DNA of 30,661 nucleotides from positions 1 through 30,661 of IMG/VR virus record IMGVR_UViG_3300020187_000134, one strand, 5' to 3'. The notes under the pieces were generated by a model. It did no database searches. It saw only the letters and a program-made list of their open reading frames with translations, and had not been told where the DNA came from. Numbering within the stretch: the first letter of the stretch is position 1; the number at the start of each line of letters is the position of its first letter. Positions 21,643-28,730 of the stretch are shown one piece after another. This DNA is from a virus. The position numbers were made by a program, and so were the translations under genes.

Positions 21643-21876
21643 ATGAAGGTAAAACATTTAAAAACTAAAGTAAGTATTGATATGAGTGTTAGTGAGTATG
21701 ACACTTTATTTAAATACATAAACAAAATAGATAGTATGTTAAACACTTTACACGAGACAAACGATTTGTGGTTGTCTGATGTACATAACTTAAGCAGTCT
21801 TAGGTATGAGTTAGTTGAGTTGTTAGATGCTGAATGGAATCCAGATACATATAGATATGTAAAGAGAGGAAGTTGA
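21643..21876 (+). CDS. Small phage protein, 77 aa
   Basis: The protein (MKVKHLKTKVSIDMSVSEYD, TLFKYINKIDSMLNTLHETN) starts with a beta-like stretch and continues in amphipathic helices, a pattern like small ribbon-helix or coiled-coil proteins. GAGGATATA lies just upstream of the ATG. Function unknown; it lies one base after the previous stop codon. Confidence 0.65.
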   Translation: MKVKHLKTKVSIDMSVSEYDTLFKYINKIDSMLNTLHETNDLWLSDVHNLSSLRYELVELLDAEWNPDTYRYVKRGS

Positions 21877-22056
21877 GTGAGAGAAGACTGTAAGCTAACA
21901 CCTATGAACAAAGAAGAGTTTAGAATGTGGGAAGATTATATTATAAGTTATAATCATAGTAATCCTACAGACCAGATAGCTTACGAGGTCACATGGAAGG
22001 ACGATAATTATAAAGTAAAATTATTAAATTTAAAGGTTGACAGAGGGGTAGAGTAG
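21877..22056 (+). CDS. Small phage protein with GTG start, 59 aa
   Basis: A GTG at 21877 with GAGGA 6 nt upstream opens a 59-codon frame ending TAG at 22054-22056. The protein (REDCKLTPMNKEEFRMWEDY, then SYNHSNPTDQIAYEVTWKDD) has helix followed by beta segments and ends VDRGVE. A later ATG in the same frame exists but has no ribosome binding site. Its last ~20 nt hold the -35 and spacer of the promoter for the structured RNA. Confidence 0.6.
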   Translation: MREDCKLTPMNKEEFRMWEDYIISYNHSNPTDQIAYEVTWKDDNYKVKLLNLKVDRGVE

Positions 22057-22065
22057 TAGTATCAT
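22037..22065 (+). promoter_or_regulatory. sigma70 promoter for the structured leader/ncRNA
   Basis: TTGACA at 22037-22042, exactly 17 nt, then TATCAT at 22060-22065 (one mismatch). The expected start near 22072 coincides with the beginning of the helix-rich segment. The -10 lies in a dyad, AGTATC-ata-GATACT (22058-22072), a plausible operator. Confidence 0.7.
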
Positions 22066-22071
22066 AGATAC

Positions 22072-22390
22072 TTATTTCAGGTATGTCCAAAGGTGTAGCC
22101 CTCAACTAACCTTCCTGAACCTAAAGACATACGATTATATCGTGCTAGTTACTGGTCTAGTGCCAAGAAAACCAGACTGATTTTAAAGTTTTACAAGGTG
22201 TTCGAGCTACTGTAAAATCCTTTCTTGAAAAGGTTGTAGCTGAAATGGGATAAGAACTAAACCGATTACCTTCCCTTGTAAATTAAATCCTAGATTAAAT
22301 TCGGGGTAGTCAGTCGTTCGGTGACTCTAAAAGATAATGTTCGAGTGCTGGGTATCACTTTAAAGTACCTACTTTTAACTGGAGGGTTAT
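22072..22390 (+). ncRNA. Candidate structured leader or non-coding RNA
   Basis: About 320 nt with no convincing gene, between a promoter and the ATG at 22391. Potential helices: TTCAGG/CCTGAA (22076/22114) crossing GTATGTC/GACATAC (22081/22126), a pseudoknot or a switch; AAGGT/ACCTT (22090/22109); ACGAT/ATCGT (22131/22139); CTGGT/ACCAG (22152/22171); AGCTAC/GTAGCT (22205/22236) capped by CCTTT/AAAGG (22219/22229); GATTACC/GGTAGTC (22264/22305) competing with AGTCA/TGACT (22308/22322). It lies ahead of the replication module and ends at a strong ribosome binding site (GGAGGG). It may be a cis-acting leader, a free RNA or both. I could match it to no known class. Confidence 0.6.
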
Positions 22391-22648
22391 ATGAATCTAT
22401 ATTTTAAATCAACAACACTAGAAAAAGAGATAGGTTGGACATGGAAAGACATGGACAAAGCCTACTGGGATACGTGGATACCTAAGAAGTCTGATATCAA
22501 AATCATTACAAGACTTAACAAAGAACAAAAGAAACAAGCACTTGATGAGTTATGGGAAGACTTGCAAGGGGCTATACAATTTACACGTGATAGAAACAGT
22601 GCAAGAAGAAGACAGAAAAGACTTGCACAAAAAGAAAAAGCATGTTAG
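22391..22648 (+). CDS. Small basic phage protein, 85 aa
   Basis: The protein (MNLYFKSTTLEKEIGWTWKD, then LNKEQKKQALDELWEDLQGA) has a Trp-rich N-terminus and a helical, strongly basic C-terminus (NSARRRQKRLAQKEK). GGAGGG precedes the ATG. It is the first gene after the structured leader and precedes the DNA-binding protein. Nucleic-acid binding is plausible from the charge. I do not recognise the family. Confidence 0.7.
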   Translation: MNLYFKSTTLEKEIGWTWKDMDKAYWDTWIPKKSDIKIITRLNKEQKKQALDELWEDLQGAIQFTRDRNSARRRQKRLAQKEKAC

Positions 22649-22695
22649 AATCCAGACACTTAATACTAAAAAACTAAACCAACGGAGGTAATTAT

Positions 22696-23109
22696 ATGTA
22701 TGAGTATGTAGAAGGAAAAGCTATGTGGGCTAATGTCAGCACACCAAACACTAAGTTTGAACCACATAAGTACGGAATCGTGGTGTTGACTGATGAAGAT
22801 ACTGCTACCAGATTAGAGGATGCAGGGTTATCAAGAGTAAGAACCAGAGATGGTCAAGCTAAGTATGATGAACCTGCTTTCTCATTCAGTAGAAAAGTAG
22901 AACGACATGATGGGACTACCAATCCTGCACCTAAGTTAGTTGACGCTGATGGTAACGACTTAGATGTTAGTCTTGGTAATGGCTCTGAAGTTACTGTGAA
23001 GATTAAACCTTACACAGGAAAGTATGGTACATTTGCAGAGTTAATAGCTGTGAAGGTTACTAATTTAATTGAATACACTGAACCAAGTTCAGACAACGAG
23101 GAATTTTAA
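22696..23109 (+). CDS. Single-stranded DNA-binding protein (gp2.5-like)
   Basis: A 137-residue OB-fold type protein that would coat single-stranded DNA during replication. Supporting features are the beta-rich body, the segment NGSEVTVKIKPYTGKYGTFA followed by ELIAVKVTNLIEY, which resembles T7 gp2.5-like phage proteins, and an acidic tail ending SSDNEEF. An acidic tail with a final Phe is the hallmark by which gp2.5 contacts polymerase and helicase. CGGAGG lies 8 nt before the ATG. The gene leads the replication block, next to primase-helicase and polymerase. Confidence 0.8.
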   Translation: MYEYVEGKAMWANVSTPNTKFEPHKYGIVVLTDEDTATRLEDAGLSRVRTRDGQAKYDEPAFSFSRKVERHDGTTNPAPKLVDADGNDLDVSLGNGSEVTVKIKPYTGKYGTFAELIAVKVTNLIEYTEPSSDNEEF

Positions 23110-23110
23110 T

Positions 23111-23371
23111 ATGATTATTACTATTAAGAATGATGATGGCGAATCAGTCTATGATGTTTCAAAGATTGAAGATGAGCAGAAGAGAGCAGGTGCTAATGTA
23201 TCTATCAGTAAGATAGGCACATTGAATGTACTGGTTGAAGCTTTGAACTATGCTTCACAAGGACATCAAAATAATCTTGAAGCTGTGCTAAAGGAAAGCC
23301 CTGAAGCAGTAGTTGAACAAGAGGAACAAGAAGAAGAAGTAGTTGTAGAAGATTCAGAAGACGAATCTTAA
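23111..23371 (+). CDS. Small acidic phage protein, 86 aa
   Basis: I start at ATG 23111 (MIITIKNDDGESVYDVSKIE), one base after the DNA-binding protein stop, with GAGGA upstream; the longer frame would overlap that gene. The last ~25 residues are nearly all Glu, Val and Asp (EQEEQEEEVVVEDSEDES), an acidic tail much like those of gp2.5-type proteins. It may be a partner of the DNA-binding protein, or a DNA-mimic-like factor. Function unknown. Confidence 0.7.
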   Translation: MIITIKNDDGESVYDVSKIEDEQKRAGANVSISKIGTLNVLVEALNYASQGHQNNLEAVLKESPEAVVEQEEQEEEVVVEDSEDES

Positions 23372-23389
23372 TTATTAATGAGGGCTAAC

Positions 23390-25060
23390 ATGGATAAAAC
23401 TTGGGACAAGCTACACCAACCCTGTCCACTTTGCAACAGTAGTGATGCTGTAGGAATCAACGAAGATGATTCAGCAAAGTGTTTCAGTTGTGGGGAATTT
23501 ATGCCTAGCTATACTAAAGCATGTGGAGGAAAGGATATGCAAACAGCAACGAATACAACAACAACTAAACTACCTGATGTAGTAGATGAAGGGAAATTTT
23601 CAGCCTTAACAGACAGAAAAATATCTCAAGCTACAGCCACTAAGTACGGGGTTAAATGTGTACATGATTTACAAGGTAATATCGTTAAACATTTCTATCC
23701 TTTCTATAATGGTCATGAGTTATCAGCTACTAAGGTTCGTAATGTAAGGAATAAAGATTTCTTTTTATCTGGAAGTTACAATGATACAGGTTTGTTTGGT
23801 CAACAGTTGTTCAAGGGTGGCAAGTATGTCACTATAACAGAAGGCGAGTGTGATGCTATGGCTACCTATGAACTCTTAGGTTCTAAGTGGGCTGTAGTAT
23901 CTATCAAGCGTGGAGCAAACGGAGCAGTAAGGGACATCAAGGAAAGCCTTGAGTTCTTTGAAGAGTTTGAGAATGTAATCATTGCATTTGATAATGACAA
24001 GGCAGGTAAGGAAGCTTCTATTAAAGTTGCTAGATTATTTAAACCTAGTAAGGCTAAGATAGTTACTTTACCTAATGGATTCAAAGACCCTAACGACATG
24101 CTTCGTTCTAACAGACACAAAGAGTTTGTTGAATGTTGGTGGTCAGCTAAAGTTTATACACCCTCTGGTGTTATAAATGTATCTGAACAGCGTGAGAAGT
24201 TTCACAATCGTGAGAAGAAACAAAGCGTACCCTATCCTTATGAAGGACTGAACAAGAAATTGTATGGTCTTAGGGCAGGAGAACTTGTAACTCTTACAGG
24301 TGGTACTGGTCTTGGTAAGTCAAGTGTTACAAGAGAACTTGAACATCATCTTATTAAGAACACTACAGACAATGTAGGTATCATAGCATTAGAAGAAGAT
24401 TGGAGAAGAACCATTGATGGTATCTTATCTATTGAAGCTAACGCTAGATTATATGTTGACCAAGAACGTGAGAAGTTTTCTCAAGAAGAACTAGATAAGA
24501 TGTTTGATATTCTCTATGACGGAGAGAACAAGAACAGGGTGTGGGTACATTCACACTTTGGGACTAATGATATTGATGACATCTTTACTAAACTTAGATT
24601 CATGATTATTGGATGTGACTGCAAGTGGGTGGTCGTTGACCATTTACATATGTTAGTTAGTGCAGTACATGAAGGAGATGAGAGACGTGCCATTGATACT
24701 ATCATGACTAGACTTAGAAGTTTGGTAGAAGAGACAGGTGCAGGAATCATTTTAGTTTCTCACTTACGTAGAGTTGATGGTAACAAAGGACATGAGAACG
24801 GTATTGAAGTATCTCTATCTCATCTAAGAGGTTCTAATAGTATAGGACAACTTAGTGATTGTGTAATAGCCTTAGAAAGAAACCAACAATCAGATGACCC
24901 TGAAGAAGCTAGGACTACAAGACTTCGTATACTTAAATCAAGGTATACTGGAGATGTAGGTATGGCTTGTAGAGTTGTATATGATGGAGAAACTGGTAGA
25001 CTATCAGAGGTTAGCGACAGTGACATAGAGTTTGATAACACTTTAGATGAGGCATTTTAA
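23390..25060 (+). CDS. Primase-helicase (T7 gp4-like)
   Basis: A bifunctional 556-residue replication protein. I start at 23390 because GAGGG lies 5 nt upstream, whereas the ATG at 23378 has none. A zinc-binding domain has C12/C15 and C31/C34 (CPLC and CFSC). The TOPRIM primase shows TEGECDA (E151) and FDNDKAG (D201/D203). The DnaB-family helicase shows Walker A GGTGLGKS (304-311) and Walker B WVVVDHL (413-419), followed by IILVSHLRR. It unwinds DNA and lays down primers for the family A polymerase encoded next; the stop and next start overlap in TAATG. Confidence 0.95.
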   Translation: MDKTWDKLHQPCPLCNSSDAVGINEDDSAKCFSCGEFMPSYTKACGGKDMQTATNTTTTKLPDVVDEGKFSALTDRKISQATATKYGVKCVHDLQGNIVKHFYPFYNGHELSATKVRNVRNKDFFLSGSYNDTGLFGQQLFKGGKYVTITEGECDAMATYELLGSKWAVVSIKRGANGAVRDIKESLEFFEEFENVIIAFDNDKAGKEASIKVARLFKPSKAKIVTLPNGFKDPNDMLRSNRHKEFVECWWSAKVYTPSGVINVSEQREKFHNREKKQSVPYPYEGLNKKLYGLRAGELVTLTGGTGLGKSSVTRELEHHLIKNTTDNVGIIALEEDWRRTIDGILSIEANARLYVDQEREKFSQEELDKMFDILYDGENKNRVWVHSHFGTNDIDDIFTKLRFMIIGCDCKWVVVDHLHMLVSAVHEGDERRAIDTIMTRLRSLVEETGAGIILVSHLRRVDGNKGHENGIEVSLSHLRGSNSIGQLSDCVIALERNQQSDDPEEARTTRLRILKSRYTGDVGMACRVVYDGETGRLSEVSDSDIEFDNTLDEAF

Positions 25061-26790
25061 TGGACTTAGTATTTGACATAGAAACAGATGACTTGAAAGC
25101 AACTCTGGTACATTGTATCGTTGCTCAAGACATGGACACTGGAGAGATATATAAATATCCACCAGATAAATTGTCTGAAGGTTATGAACTGTTGACTAAG
25201 GCAGATACTTTAATAGGACACAACATCATTGGATTTGATATACCTATGGTAGAGAAGTTTGGTGGTGTTGACTTGTCAAAGATACCAGTCATTGATACTC
25301 TTGTACTATCAAGACTGTTCAACCCTAACAGAGAAGGTGGTCATAGCCTTGAGAAATGGGGATATAAATTAGGCTATCATAAGATAGACTTTTCAGATTA
25401 TCTTAATTACTCTAAAGAGATGATGGACTATTGTGTTAGAGATGTACAACTCAACGCTGTAGTATTAAAGAAACTAAGAGAGGAGAGTAAAGGATTCTCT
25501 AAACAATGTATAGCTATTGAACAAGGTGTAGCTAGGATAATGAAACAACAAGAAGTAAATGGTTTTAAGTTTGATTTACAATCAGCATTGTTATTACTTG
25601 CTGAACTTAGAGAAAAGAAACAAGCCATTGAAGATGAAGTTCATAATACATTTAAACCTAAATGGGTAGATGATAAATTAGTTAAGCCTTACATTAAGAA
25701 AGATGGAGACTTATCTAAGCGTGGACTTACAGATGATGAGTATCAAAGATGTTTAGATACAAATAACTTTGAACCTTTTATGAGACAAACACTACAAGAC
25801 TTTAATCTTGGTAGTCGTAAACAGATAGGAGAATATCTTATTGACTTTGGTTGGAAGCCTGAAAGGTTTACACCTACAGGTCAGCCTATAGTAGATGAGA
25901 AAACCCTATCAGCAATCACACACATACATGAAGCTAAACTTATAGCAGATTTCTTACTACTTCAAAAGCGTATAGCTCAAGTTGATTCTTGGGTTGAAGG
26001 AGTACAAGATGATGGTAGAGTACATGGCTTTGTAATACCTAATGGTGCTATCACAGGAAGAATGACACACAGGAATCCTAACATGGCACAAGTACCGGCA
26101 ATCTATAGTCCTTATGGTAAAGAATGTAGAGCCTGTTGGACTGTAGAAGAAGGTAATGTTTTAATCGGAGTTGATGCTTCTGGTCTTGAGATTAGAATGT
26201 TAGCTCATTATATGAATGACGAGGAGTACACAAATGAAATTCTCAATGGAGACATACACACCGCTAATCAAAAACTTGCAAACCTTGAATCAAGAGATAA
26301 GGCAAAGACATTCATCTATGCACTTATGTACGGAGCAGGAGATGAAAAACTTGGAAGCGTGGTCGGAGGAAGTACAGCAGATGGTAAGAGAGCTAGACAA
26401 TATTTCTTTGATAATAAGCCTACATTTAAGTCTCTTAGAGACAGAGTACAAAGAGCTTCAGCAAAAAACTACCTCAAAGGATTAGATGGTAGGAAGCTGT
26501 ATGTTCGTAATCAACATTCAGCATTGAACACTTTACTACAAGGAGCAGGTGCTATCGTAATGAAACAAGCATTGGTTATGTTAGATGATGTGTTAAGATT
26601 AAACACAATGGATTATAAATTCGTAGCTAACATACATGATGAGTGGCAGATAGAAGTACCAAAAGATAAAGCTGATTTTATAGGGAACTTTGCAGTAGAC
26701 AGTATTGTAAAAGCAGGAACACATTTTAATCTTCGTTGTCCTTTAGATGGCGAATACAAGATAGGAGATAACTGGAGTGAAACCCACTAA
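25060..26790 (+). CDS. DNA polymerase, family A with 3'-5' exonuclease
   Basis: A 576-residue replicative polymerase, shorter than T7 gp5 (704). The proofreading domain has Exo I FDIETD (D6, E8), Exo II IIGFDIP (D60) and Exo III YCVRD (Y124, D128). The polymerase domain has motif A GVDASGLEIR (D372), motif B RDKAKTFIYALMYG (R412, K416, Y420) and motif C NIHDEW (D527). Y420 is the position equivalent to E. coli Phe762; a tyrosine here is the T7-type state, linked in the literature with fast, virulent phages. It is coupled to the helicase (TAATG) and overlaps the next gene by 14 nt. Confidence 0.96.
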   Translation: MDLVFDIETDDLKATLVHCIVAQDMDTGEIYKYPPDKLSEGYELLTKADTLIGHNIIGFDIPMVEKFGGVDLSKIPVIDTLVLSRLFNPNREGGHSLEKWGYKLGYHKIDFSDYLNYSKEMMDYCVRDVQLNAVVLKKLREESKGFSKQCIAIEQGVARIMKQQEVNGFKFDLQSALLLLAELREKKQAIEDEVHNTFKPKWVDDKLVKPYIKKDGDLSKRGLTDDEYQRCLDTNNFEPFMRQTLQDFNLGSRKQIGEYLIDFGWKPERFTPTGQPIVDEKTLSAITHIHEAKLIADFLLLQKRIAQVDSWVEGVQDDGRVHGFVIPNGAITGRMTHRNPNMAQVPAIYSPYGKECRACWTVEEGNVLIGVDASGLEIRMLAHYMNDEEYTNEILNGDIHTANQKLANLESRDKAKTFIYALMYGAGDEKLGSVVGGSTADGKRARQYFFDNKPTFKSLRDRVQRASAKNYLKGLDGRKLYVRNQHSALNTLLQGAGAIVMKQALVMLDDVLRLNTMDYKFVANIHDEWQIEVPKDKADFIGNFAVDSIVKAGTHFNLRCPLDGEYKIGDNWSETH

Positions 26791-27196
26791 AGAAGACAGA
26801 AAGAAATTTGACATTGACTTAGAGTACGGAGAGATAAGAGAAGATAAAATAAAAGACATGCTAACTGGTAAGAAGATAGAAGTTAAATCAGAGAAAGGTA
26901 TGTGGATGAAGACAGGAAACATATGTATAGAGTATGAGTCTTGGAATAAACCATCAGGAATTAGAGCAACCGAATCAGACTATTGGTTTCATAACCTATG
27001 TGTAGGAGACAACGAGTTCTGTACTCTTGTATTTAAAACAGATGTACTTAGAACTATTGTTGATGACCTTGATAGTTTTAAAACTGTATGTGGTGGAGAC
27101 CATAACGCTAGTAAAATGTTCTTAGTTAATCTTCAGAAATTATTCTCATCAGATGTCATAAAAGCATTTAAGGAAACTGAAGATGAAAAAAAATAA
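26777..27196 (+). CDS. PD-(D/E)XK nuclease-like protein, 139 aa
   Basis: A GTG start at 26777 lies inside the polymerase end, with AGGAG upstream. The segment LEYGEIREDKIKDMLTGKKI then EVKSEKGMWMKTGNICIEYE fits a compact PD-(D/E)XK core: E19, a short hairpin, E35-V-K37 and a following strand. Similar phage proteins are annotated as endonucleases or resolvase-like enzymes. It probably acts on replication intermediates or host DNA. Metal-binding residues are present, but substrate and exact family are inferred. Confidence 0.75.
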   Translation: MKPTKEDRKKFDIDLEYGEIREDKIKDMLTGKKIEVKSEKGMWMKTGNICIEYESWNKPSGIRATESDYWFHNLCVGDNEFCTLVFKTDVLRTIVDDLDSFKTVCGGDHNASKMFLVNLQKLFSSDVIKAFKETEDEKK

Positions 27197-28058
27197 GAAA
27201 ACACTTGACACATTAGTAGAAGATATATATAATGAATTGTCGGCATTAGGAAAAGGCGAACATCTTAACATAGATGAAGAGTCAATCGAACAGTTTGGAG
27301 AGTCTATGAAACAGATTCTACATGACTGGTCACATCCTAGCCCAAGAGGTAAACCTAGTTTAAGAATGTCTAACATAGGTAAACAGCCTAGACAATTATG
27401 GTATGAGATGAACTCTGATTCTGATAATACAGAAGTCATATCTCCACCTACATTTATTAAGTTCTTGTACGGACACTTGCTTGAAGAGATAGTTTTATTT
27501 CTTGTTAAGTTATCCGGACATGAAGTAACAAGTGAACAGAAAGAGATAACAGTATCTGGAATTAAAGGACACATGGATTGTGTTATTGATGGAGAAGTTG
27601 TTGATGTTAAGACTGCTTCTAACTATGCCTTTAAGAAATTTAAAGATGGTACTCTAGCAGAGGATGACCCATTCGGATACATGGCTCAACTAGCAGGTTA
27701 CGAATCAGCAGAAGGAACTACTCATGGTGGTTTCCTTGCTCTTAATAAAGAGTCTGGAGAGTTAGCTATGTTCAAGCCTGATAACTTTGATAAGCCTAAT
27801 ATCAAAAAGAAAATAACTGATATTAAAAAGGCTGTTAAGTTAGCAACACCTCCTGATAAATGTTATGATGATGAACCAGATGGTAAGTCTGGTAACATGA
27901 AACTTGCAAGGGGTTGTACTTGGTGTAGGTTTAAACATGAGTGTCACGAAGATGCTAACGATGGTAAAGGTTTAAGAGTATTTAAATATTCAACAGGTTA
28001 TAGATACTTAACTCAAGTACCTAAAGTTCCTAATGTTATAGAGGTAACACAAATATGA
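27183..28058 (+). CDS. Exonuclease, PD-(D/E)XK (Cas4/RecB-like)
   Basis: A 291-residue nuclease in the place of the T7 gp6 exonuclease. Core features are YGHLLEEIV (E101/E102), GHMDCVIDGEVVDVKTAS (D132, D141, K143) and a downstream helix QLAGYESAEG. Four cysteines (C227, C245, C248, C254; CTWCRFKHEC) near the C-terminus are arranged like the metal or Fe-S cluster of Cas4/AddB-type nucleases. A shorter start at M42 also has a ribosome binding site (GGAG) and lies downstream of an internal consensus promoter. It likely degrades host DNA or trims recombination ends. Confidence 0.85.
   Translation: MKKNKKTLDTLVEDIYNELSALGKGEHLNIDEESIEQFGESMKQILHDWSHPSPRGKPSLRMSNIGKQPRQLWYEMNSDSDNTEVISPPTFIKFLYGHLLEEIVLFLVKLSGHEVTSEQKEITVSGIKGHMDCVIDGEVVDVKTASNYAFKKFKDGTLAEDDPFGYMAQLAGYESAEGTTHGGFLALNKESGELAMFKPDNFDKPNIKKKITDIKKAVKLATPPDKCYDDEPDGKSGNMKLARGCTWCRFKHECHEDANDGKGLRVFKYSTGYRYLTQVPKVPNVIEVTQI
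27205..27233 (+). promoter_or_regulatory. Perfect sigma70 promoter inside the exonuclease gene
   Basis: TTGACA at 27205-27210, a 17-nt spacer and TATAAT at 27228-27233 are exact. A transcript would start near 27240 and carry an ATG at 27306-27308 (M42) with GGAG upstream, then the downstream resolvase, HNH and nucleotide genes. Confidence 0.65.
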
Positions 28059-28303
28059 GTGGTAAGAAATCAAAACTGTTAAGACGTAAGGCTGAAGGAT
28101 TACTTATAGGATGGATTCAAAGCATGACTCCAGAAGGAGAAGATGCTAGTAAGATTAATAAGAAAAACTTACATGAGTTTCTACCAGAGCAAACACATAT
28201 CTTTGCTAACAATAGATTTATGCTAAGTGCTTACAGTCTTAGATGGTTCTATAAGAAAGTAAAACAAAATCCTAACTTTCATTTGGAAGAGTTAAGTGGT
28301 TAG
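28055..28303 (+). CDS. Conserved small phage protein, 82 aa
   Basis: A basic N-terminus (MSGKKSKLLRRKAEGLLIGW) and a C-terminal pattern, NNRFMLSAYSLRWFYKKVKQ-NP, that I recall from podoviruses with T7-like replication genes. Function unknown. It overlaps the exonuclease stop by 4 nt (ATGA) and the resolvase start by 8 nt. Its steady position between exonuclease and endonuclease I suggests a role in DNA processing, which is inference. Confidence 0.8.
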   Translation: MSGKKSKLLRRKAEGLLIGWIQSMTPEGEDASKINKKNLHEFLPEQTHIFANNRFMLSAYSLRWFYKKVKQNPNFHLEELSG

Positions 28304-28730
28304 AAGAGTTCCTAGAAAACCTAGACCAAAGAAAGTAAATGTACCTAAAGGGTATGACAGTTTATGGGAAGCAACGCTACATGAGACTGTGCTACAAGAA
28401 TGGAAACATCATTGGGATAACATTAACTATGTTGTTAAACATAAATACGAACCTGACTTTGTAAAGGTTATAGATGGTAAAACAATTTTACTAGAAGCTA
28501 AAGGTAGGTTCTGGGACTATGCAGAGTATAGTAAGTACATACATATAAGAGAAGCTATCCCTAATGACTATGAGTTAGTCTTCTTATTTCAGAAGCCTTT
28601 TTCTCCTATGCCTCAAGCTAAGAAAAGAAAAGACGGAACAAAAAGAACTCATGCTGAATGGGCAAAGACAAATAATTTTACATGGTATAGTGAAGAGACA
28701 TTACCAGAGGAATGGAAAAGTGAGTTATAA
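28296..28730 (+). CDS. Endonuclease I (T7 gp3-like Holliday junction resolvase)
   Basis: A 144-residue enzyme that cuts branched DNA, resolving junctions before packaging and helping degrade host DNA. It starts with GTG at 28296. Catalytic residues expected from T7 gp3 are in place: E25 (SLWEATL), D54 (KYEPDF), E67 and K69 (LLEAKG). The C-terminal part (IREAIPNDYELVFLF, then TLPEEWKSEL) also matches gp3. The N-terminus is basic (RRVPRKPRPKK). The next gene's GTG start lies in its last codons. Confidence 0.9.
   Translation: MVRRVPRKPRPKKVNVPKGYDSLWEATLHETVLQEWKHHWDNINYVVKHKYEPDFVKVIDGKTILLEAKGRFWDYAEYSKYIHIREAIPNDYELVFLFQKPFSPMPQAKKRKDGTKRTHAEWAKTNNFTWYSEETLPEEWKSEL

Noticed and set aside
22072-22390. 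Group I intron or tRNA-like element
   Set aside because: TTCGAG strings and several helices recall these, but there are no coding exons on either side to be joined (a stop codon precedes it and a start codon follows), and no cloverleaf or clear P7 core could be assembled by eye.
27149-27574. Minus-strand 141-codon frame across the nuclease genes
   Set aside because: It lies antisense to two well-supported genes, has no ribosome binding site and gives no recognisable protein.
28651-28719. ATG start 69 nt upstream for the HNH endonuclease
   Set aside because: It lies deep in the resolvase gene and lacks a ribosome binding site; the GTG at 28720 has AGAGG upstream and begins with the first repeat.
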